Source: Arthrobacter nitroguajacolicus_D
GTDB taxonomy: Bacteria; Actinomycetota; Actinomycetes; Actinomycetales; Micrococcaceae
Direction of reading: 5' to 3'
DNA: 64,000 bases
NCBI RefSeq assembly: GCF_031455195.1
Contig: NZ_JAVDSH010000004.1
Coordinates: forward strand, 186,001 to 250,000
Within the stretch, counting starts at the first letter, position 1, and each line of letters starts with the position of its first letter. Shown piece by piece: positions 60,048-64,000 of this stretch. The notes beneath the pieces were generated by a model. The model was not told where the DNA came from, did no database searches, and worked only from the letters and a program-made list of their open reading frames with translations. Both the position numbers and the translations under genes were made by a program.

Positions 60048-60937
60048 GCTGAAGCCGTCCCTTCGTATCCTGCGGTCAGCTGGTCGCGGCAGATCTGCCA
60101 CTCGTTTTCTTCGATGCGCATGAAGTGCGCCTTTTCCCGGGTTTCCAGGAGCGGGACGCCCCGCCCCACCTTGGTGTCGCAGAGGATCACGGACGGTCGC
60201 CCGACCGGACCGGAAACTGAGGCGATGTTGTCGAACGCCGCCAGCAGCGCACCGACGTCGTTCCCGTCCACGCGCTGGGTGAACCAGCCGAACGATTCCC
60301 ACTTCTCGGTGACCGGTTCGGTGCGCAGCACCGTGTTGGTTGCACCATCGGCCTGCAGGGCGTTGATGTCCACCATGGCGGTCAGGTTGCCCAGTTGGTG
60401 GTGGTGCGCACCCATGGCGGCTTCCCACGTGGAGCCCTCATCAAGTTCACCGTCGGAAAGGAAGTTGATGACACGGGATGCGGAGCCCTGAAGACGCAGC
60501 CCCAAGGCCATGCCGACGGCGATGGTCAGGCCGTGCCCCAGCGAACCTCCGGAGATTTCCATGCCGGGCGTATAGGTGGACATGCCTGACATGGGCAGGC
60601 GGGAGTCATCGGAGCCGTACGTTTCGAGTTCGGCCACCGGAACGATCCCGGCTTCAGCCAGCGCTGCGTAGTGCCCGATCGCGTAGTGCCCGGTGGAGAG
60701 CAGGAACCTGTCGCGGCCCTCCCAGTGCGGGTCTTCGGCTCGGTAATTAAGTTGGTCGGCGTAAACGGAGGCGAGCATGTCCGCCGCTCCGAGCGCCTGG
60801 CCAACGTAGCCCTGGCCTTGGACCTCACCCATGTTCAGGGCGTGGTGCCGGATGCGGTAGGCGGCGGCACGGATTCGACCTATGCGCTCCTGCGTGGGAG
60901 CGGAAACGGCGGCCGTTTCAACTGATGAGAGAGTCAT
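60044..60937 (-). CDS. Transketolase N-terminal subunit (split type)
   Basis: A 297-residue thiamine-diphosphate-binding half. It has RHHALNMGEVQGQGYVGQALGAADMLASVY, FLLSTGHYAIGHYAALAEAG, SGGSLGHGLTIAVGMALG and the ThDP/Mg motif FLSDGELDEGSTWEAAM. AAGGAATCC precedes the ATG. Split transketolases are common in dedicated sugar-acid and unusual-sugar pathways, for example apulose phosphate or 6-deoxy-6-sulfofructose cleavage, rather than the pentose phosphate pathway. Confidence 0.93.
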   Translation of the reverse strand: MTLSSVETAAVSAPTQERIGRIRAAAYRIRHHALNMGEVQGQGYVGQALGAADMLASVYADQLNYRAEDPHWEGRDRFLLSTGHYAIGHYAALAEAGIVPVAELETYGSDDSRLPMSGMSTYTPGMEISGGSLGHGLTIAVGMALGLRLQGSASRVINFLSDGELDEGSTWEAAMGAHHHQLGNLTAMVDINALQADGATNTVLRTEPVTEKWESFGWFTQRVDGNDVGALLAAFDNIASVSGPVGRPSVILCDTKVGRGVPLLETREKAHFMRIEENEWQICRDQLTAGYEGTASA

Positions 60938-60999
60938 TGGATTCCTTCCGGAGTCGGGCGCGTGCCGATGGGGAGAACGCGCCCGACGTCGAGTGGTGC

Positions 61000-62337
61000 T
61001 TAGGCGTTTACCGTCTGGGGTGTTTTGCTGGCGGCTTCTTTGGCGAGCTCACGCTCGCGCTTGCCCCAGGTTTCCCGGGTGATCAGTGCTGCCCACAGTC
61101 CGATGGCTGCGTAGACGCTGAACAAGAGGGCCGGGCCCATCCAGCCCATGCTGACGAACAGCAAGGTGGTGATGAAGGGCGTGAAGCCGGAGACCATGGC
61201 CGAGATCTGGTAGGACAGCGACGCCCCGGAGGAACGGGTCTTGGCTTGGAAGAGCTCCGGGAACCACGCACCCTGGGCGCCGGCGAGGGAGTTCTGGCAG
61301 ACGGCGTAGGCAACCACGATCGTGGCGATGATCAGGAAGAACAGTCCGGTGTTGACCAGCATGAACATGGGGATACCAAAGACGACTGCAAACGCCGTGG
61401 ACCAGATGTAGACAGGGCGGCGGCCTACTTTGTCGGTGAGCTTGCCCCAGTAGTAGGTAGCGAAGATGCCTATGCCTGCCGCGATGCAGAGGGCCACCAG
61501 GGTCTCGGTCTTGTCCGCCAGCTTGTTGGTGTGAAGGTAGGAAATCATGTACGTCACGGACACGGCGTAGCCGGCAGTTTCAGCGATGCGAAGGCCGATG
61601 CCGCGGACGATGTTGCGCCAGTCGGTCTTGATGACCTCGATGATGGGGGACTTCACGATGTCGCCCTTGGACTTGACGTCCTCGAAGACCGGGGACTCCG
61701 GAACCTTTGAACGGATGATGAGGCCGACGGCAACCAGCACGATGCTGGCCAGGAACGGCACACGCCATGCCCACTCACTGCCGAGCCCCACGCTGCTGAG
61801 GAACACCAGGTTGGCGAGCAGGAGGCCAACGGGGAAGCCGGCCTGAACAATGCCCGTGAATTGGCCCTTCTTGCGCCACGGTGCGTGTTCGTAGCTCATC
61901 AGGATCGCTCCACCCCATTCAGCGCCGAAGGCCAGGCCTTGGATGACCCGGACCAGGACAAGGAGTGCCGGAGCCAGGAGGCCCACCTGTTGGTAGGTGG
62001 GCAGGAGGCCGATTGCGAAAGTGGCCAGGCCCATCAGGATGAGCGACGCGACCAACACAGGCTTGCGGCCCAGCTTGTCGCCCAAGTGGCCGCCAATGAT
62101 GCCGCCCAACGGACGGGCAGCGAAGCCGACGCCGAGGGTCGCGAAGGAGGCCAGGGTGCCGGTCACCGGGTCGGCGCCCGGGAAGAACGCTGTACCGAAG
62201 TACAGTGCAGCGGCGGTGCCGAAACCGATGAAATCGTAGGTTTCGATGACTGCGCCAACGCCGGAACCGACGGCGACGCGCTTTGCTTCCTTGGTTCCAT
62301 GAACCGGACCACGCATGGTCAGAGCTTCGTTGCTCAT
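61000..62337 (-). CDS. MHS-family MFS transporter
   Basis: A 445-residue, 12-helix metabolite:H+ symporter. The loop motif GGHLGDKLGRKPVLV and opening VAVGSGVGAVIETYDFIGFGTAAALYFG are typical of the ShiA/ProP-like MHS group, which moves organic acids and osmolytes. It heads the minus operon (transporter, transketolase halves, regulator) and its promoter contains several regulator-type repeats. The substrate is probably an acidic or polyol compound used by the cluster. Confidence 0.9.
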   Translation of the reverse strand: MSNEALTMRGPVHGTKEAKRVAVGSGVGAVIETYDFIGFGTAAALYFGTAFFPGADPVTGTLASFATLGVGFAARPLGGIIGGHLGDKLGRKPVLVASLILMGLATFAIGLLPTYQQVGLLAPALLVLVRVIQGLAFGAEWGGAILMSYEHAPWRKKGQFTGIVQAGFPVGLLLANLVFLSSVGLGSEWAWRVPFLASIVLVAVGLIIRSKVPESPVFEDVKSKGDIVKSPIIEVIKTDWRNIVRGIGLRIAETAGYAVSVTYMISYLHTNKLADKTETLVALCIAAGIGIFATYYWGKLTDKVGRRPVYIWSTAFAVVFGIPMFMLVNTGLFFLIIATIVVAYAVCQNSLAGAQGAWFPELFQAKTRSSGASLSYQISAMVSGFTPFITTLLFVSMGWMGPALLFSVYAAIGLWAALITRETWGKRERELAKEAASKTPQTVNA

Positions 62338-62383
62338 AGGTGTCTTTCCCTTTCAAGAGTGGGGCGCTCCTACGCAACCTCAC

Positions 62384-62466
62384 TGTCGACAGTCAACATA
62401 ATACGTCAACTGTGACGTAGCGCACCAGTAATGTCAACAGTCAACTCCTAAGGTTGACTGTTGACA
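62384..62466. promoter_or_regulatory. Multiple operator repeats in the divergent cluster promoter
   Basis: TGTCAACAGTCAAC (62432-62445) and GTTGACTGTTGACA (62453-62466) form a perfect 14-bp inverted repeat with a 7-nt loop. TGTCGACAGTCAAC (62384-62397) is a near copy of one arm, and TACGTCA-ACTG-TGACGTA (62402-62419) is a further palindrome. They lie between the MHS transporter and the isomerase and are the likely targets of the cluster's GntR protein. Confidence 0.75.
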
Positions 62467-62540
62467 GTTAGCGGACATAAAGTGGTCTCCATCACTAAGG
62501 CGCCTCGCCGATGAGGCCCTGGCTTAGGGGATCAACGACG

Positions 62541-63383
62541 ATGTTTCATCACAGACTGGGCTGTTCGTCCATCAGCTTCCGGCACCAGGACCTGGCAACC
62601 GCCCTGCACACCATGAGCGGCCTCGGTTTCGAGGAGATCGACCTCGGCGCGCTCCCGGGCGTTTGCGACCATGTGCCTCACGTACTGGACGCCGAGGCAG
62701 TGGAGGCGGCGGCCGCCGTCGTCAACGCCTCGGGCCTGCGCGTCCGCTCGGTCAACGGCGACGTCGGTGACCTGAACGCAACGCTCGACGCCGGTGCCCA
62801 GGAGGCGCGCGAACATCACCTCGAGATGCTGCTCACCCTTGCGGCCAAGACCGGCGCGAAGGCGCTGGTCCTGCCCTGTGGTGCGATCGACCATGAGCCG
62901 CTGCGGATCCTGGAAGAAGACATCGACGTTGTTGCAGCCCAACTGATCCATGCCTCAGTTCGAGCCAAAGAGTTCGGCGTTGGGCTCTGGACCGAATCCC
63001 TGCACTACTACCGGCTGTGCTGGAACACTGAACGCGCGCAGCTGCTGGCCAACCGCCTGGCCGGGTCCGACGTCGGAATCGTCATGGATTTCAGCCACAT
63101 CGTCGCCTCCGGCGGCGACCCAGTGGACTTCGTTTCCCGGTTCCGCGACCGGATCCAGCACGTTCACCTGCGGGATGCCATCCCAGCCACGGACAACGAG
63201 CAGGGGAACATCAACCTCAGCATCGGCAACGGCAACGCCGACTTCGCCGCGGGGCTCGCATCACTCAGGGACTTTGGCTACACCGGCCACTTCTCGTTGG
63301 AACTCGAAACCCGGGACGTCACCCATGACGAACGCCCGGCGGCAGCCGCCAAGGCAGCCAGCTTCATTACAGACCTCATCTAA
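62541..63383 (+). CDS. Sugar phosphate isomerase/epimerase-like TIM barrel
   Basis: A 280-residue xylose-isomerase-like/AP-endonuclease-2-fold protein. Blocks such as LGCSSISFRHQDLATALHTMSGLGFEEIDLG, GVGLWTESLHYYRL, VGIVMDFSHIVASGGDP and HVHLRDAIPA, then GNGNADFAAGLASLRDFGYTGHFSLELE supply the usual metal-binding Glu/Asp/His residues. It likely isomerises, epimerises or decarboxylates a sugar acid for the cluster. ATG at 62541 with AGGGGA upstream; an ATG 30 nt earlier is less likely. Confidence 0.88.
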   Translation: MFHHRLGCSSISFRHQDLATALHTMSGLGFEEIDLGALPGVCDHVPHVLDAEAVEAAAAVVNASGLRVRSVNGDVGDLNATLDAGAQEAREHHLEMLLTLAAKTGAKALVLPCGAIDHEPLRILEEDIDVVAAQLIHASVRAKEFGVGLWTESLHYYRLCWNTERAQLLANRLAGSDVGIVMDFSHIVASGGDPVDFVSRFRDRIQHVHLRDAIPATDNEQGNINLSIGNGNADFAAGLASLRDFGYTGHFSLELETRDVTHDERPAAAAKAASFITDLI

Positions 63384-63412
63384 TCCGCGTCACCTCATAT
63401 TCAAGGAGCACC

Positions 63413-64000
63413 ATGACCACCATCCAGCGCACCGCCGTCCTCACCGGAGCAACCTCCGATCGCGGCATCGGCCTGACGACTGCCCGCCGCTACGCAACCC
63501 AGGGCTGGGGCATCGTCATCCTGGACCTCGACGGCGAGAAGTCCGCCAAGGTTGCCGCCGAGATCGCCAACGAATTCAACGTTCCGGCGTTCGGCTACGA
63601 AATCGACGTCGCCAACGAGGCATCCGTCACCGCAGCCCAGGCCGCCGTTGCCGCGGAAGTTACCGCCGGAAACCTCCCGCCCGTTGGCGCCCTGGCAAAC
63701 ATCGCCGGCATCACCTCCCCCGTTCCGTTCCTGGAAACCACGCTTGAACTGTGGCACAAGGTCATGGACGTCAATGCCACCGGCACCTACCTGGTCACCA
63801 AGGCCTTCCTTCCGGACATGATCGCCAACGGCTGGGGCCGCATCGTGAACATGTCCTCGGTCTCCGCCCAGCGCGGCGGCGGCGTCTTCGGCAAGGTCCC
63901 CTACTCCGCAGCCAAGGCAGCCATCCTCGGCTTCACCAAGGCACTCGCCCGCGAAATCGGTGAGACCGGCGTGACCGTCAACGCCATCACCCCCGGCGCC
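63413..64000 (+). CDS. Short-chain dehydrogenase/reductase, 3' end missing
   Basis: The first 196 residues of a classical SDR run off the right edge. The cofactor motif is LTGATSDRGIGLTTA, the NAG-type motif ANIAG, and the catalytic Ser/Tyr/Lys are in VNMSSVSAQRG and VPYSAAKAAI. AAGGAG lies 6 nt before the ATG. It follows the isomerase by 29 nt and should oxidise a sugar or polyol hydroxyl. Confidence 0.93.
   Translation, partial: MTTIQRTAVLTGATSDRGIGLTTARRYATQGWGIVILDLDGEKSAKVAAEIANEFNVPAFGYEIDVANEASVTAAQAAVAAEVTAGNLPPVGALANIAGITSPVPFLETTLELWHKVMDVNATGTYLVTKAFLPDMIANGWGRIVNMSSVSAQRGGGVFGKVPYSAAKAAILGFTKALAREIGETGVTVNAITPGA

Noticed and set aside
58296..60491. Long plus-strand open frame across the GntR and transketolase genes
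   Set aside because: Antisense shadow; the minus strand has clear GntR and thiamine-enzyme motifs with coupled starts.
1..64000. Insertion sequences, prophage or integrase genes
   Set aside because: No transposase, integrase or phage structural motif was seen on either strand, and no target-site duplications stand out.

Overview
The window is high-GC DNA from an actinobacterium, most likely Arthrobacter or Paenarthrobacter. The pointers are a mycothione reductase, class C sortase pili with LPxTG-type signals, an orphan WXG100 protein, many IclR/GntR-controlled catabolic clusters, GTG/TTG starts backed by Shine-Dalgarno sequences, and ATGA/TTGA stop-start overlaps. I saw no rRNA, tRNA, CRISPR array, insertion sequence or prophage gene. 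It reads as ordinary chromosome with an accessory, catabolism-rich flavour.

Layout. 1-5.4 kb: partial BNR-repeat protein, GGDEF diguanylate cyclase, S1C-type protease lipoprotein, PEP-mutase-like enzyme, LysR regulator. 5.5-10.7 kb: small membrane protein, luciferase-like oxidoreductase, then a CHAT-protease/TPR/six-TM protein overlapped by a trypsin-co-occurring-domain protein (a conflict-system signature), and a universal stress protein. 11.0-18.4 kb: two divergent operons flanking a perfect inverted repeat. One encodes a GntP permease, KDPG aldolase, N-acyl-D-amino-acid deacylase and D-serine-dehydratase-like PLP enzyme; the other a PfkB sugar kinase, IclR regulator and RidA. Together they make a plausible route from N-acetyl-D-glucosaminate to pyruvate and glyceraldehyde-3-phosphate. 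18.4-32.3 kb: LssY_C membrane protein, epimerase, mycothione reductase, divergent GH13 enzyme, ECF sigma factor with a membrane partner, PPK2, secreted GH3 hexosaminidase-like enzyme, YdcF protein, VOC protein.

32.3-39.1 kb: one minus-strand operon for N-acetylglucosamine-type oligosaccharides (binding protein, two permeases, GH20, IclR, rhodanese, hydrolase), without its own ATPase. 39.3-42.4 kb: csoR-copZ-copA copper export with tandem CsoR-type operators. 42.4-44.8 kb: DUF2277, orphan WXG100, EamA exporter and CGNR regulator. 44.9-50.4 kb: a complete sortase-assembled pilus operon (tip adhesin, backbone pilin, class C sortase). 50.4-58.2 kb: small membrane proteins, MATE exporter, monooxygenase-fold and GNAT proteins, DoxX, an AztD-like zinc lipoprotein under a Zur-like box, a stand-alone PEP-utilising mobile domain followed by a broken regulator gene, and a double-hotdog thioesterase. 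58.2-64 kb: a sugar or sugar-acid cluster (MHS transporter, split transketolase, FadR-type GntR, TIM-barrel isomerase, SDR) whose promoters share TGACAGT/TGTTGACA-type inverted repeats.

Three separate loci (11-18, 28-31 and 34-39 kb) deal with amino sugars, which fits a soil organism feeding on chitin or peptidoglycan fragments. Several intergenic hairpins belong to small dispersed repeat families, most of them at convergent gene ends.
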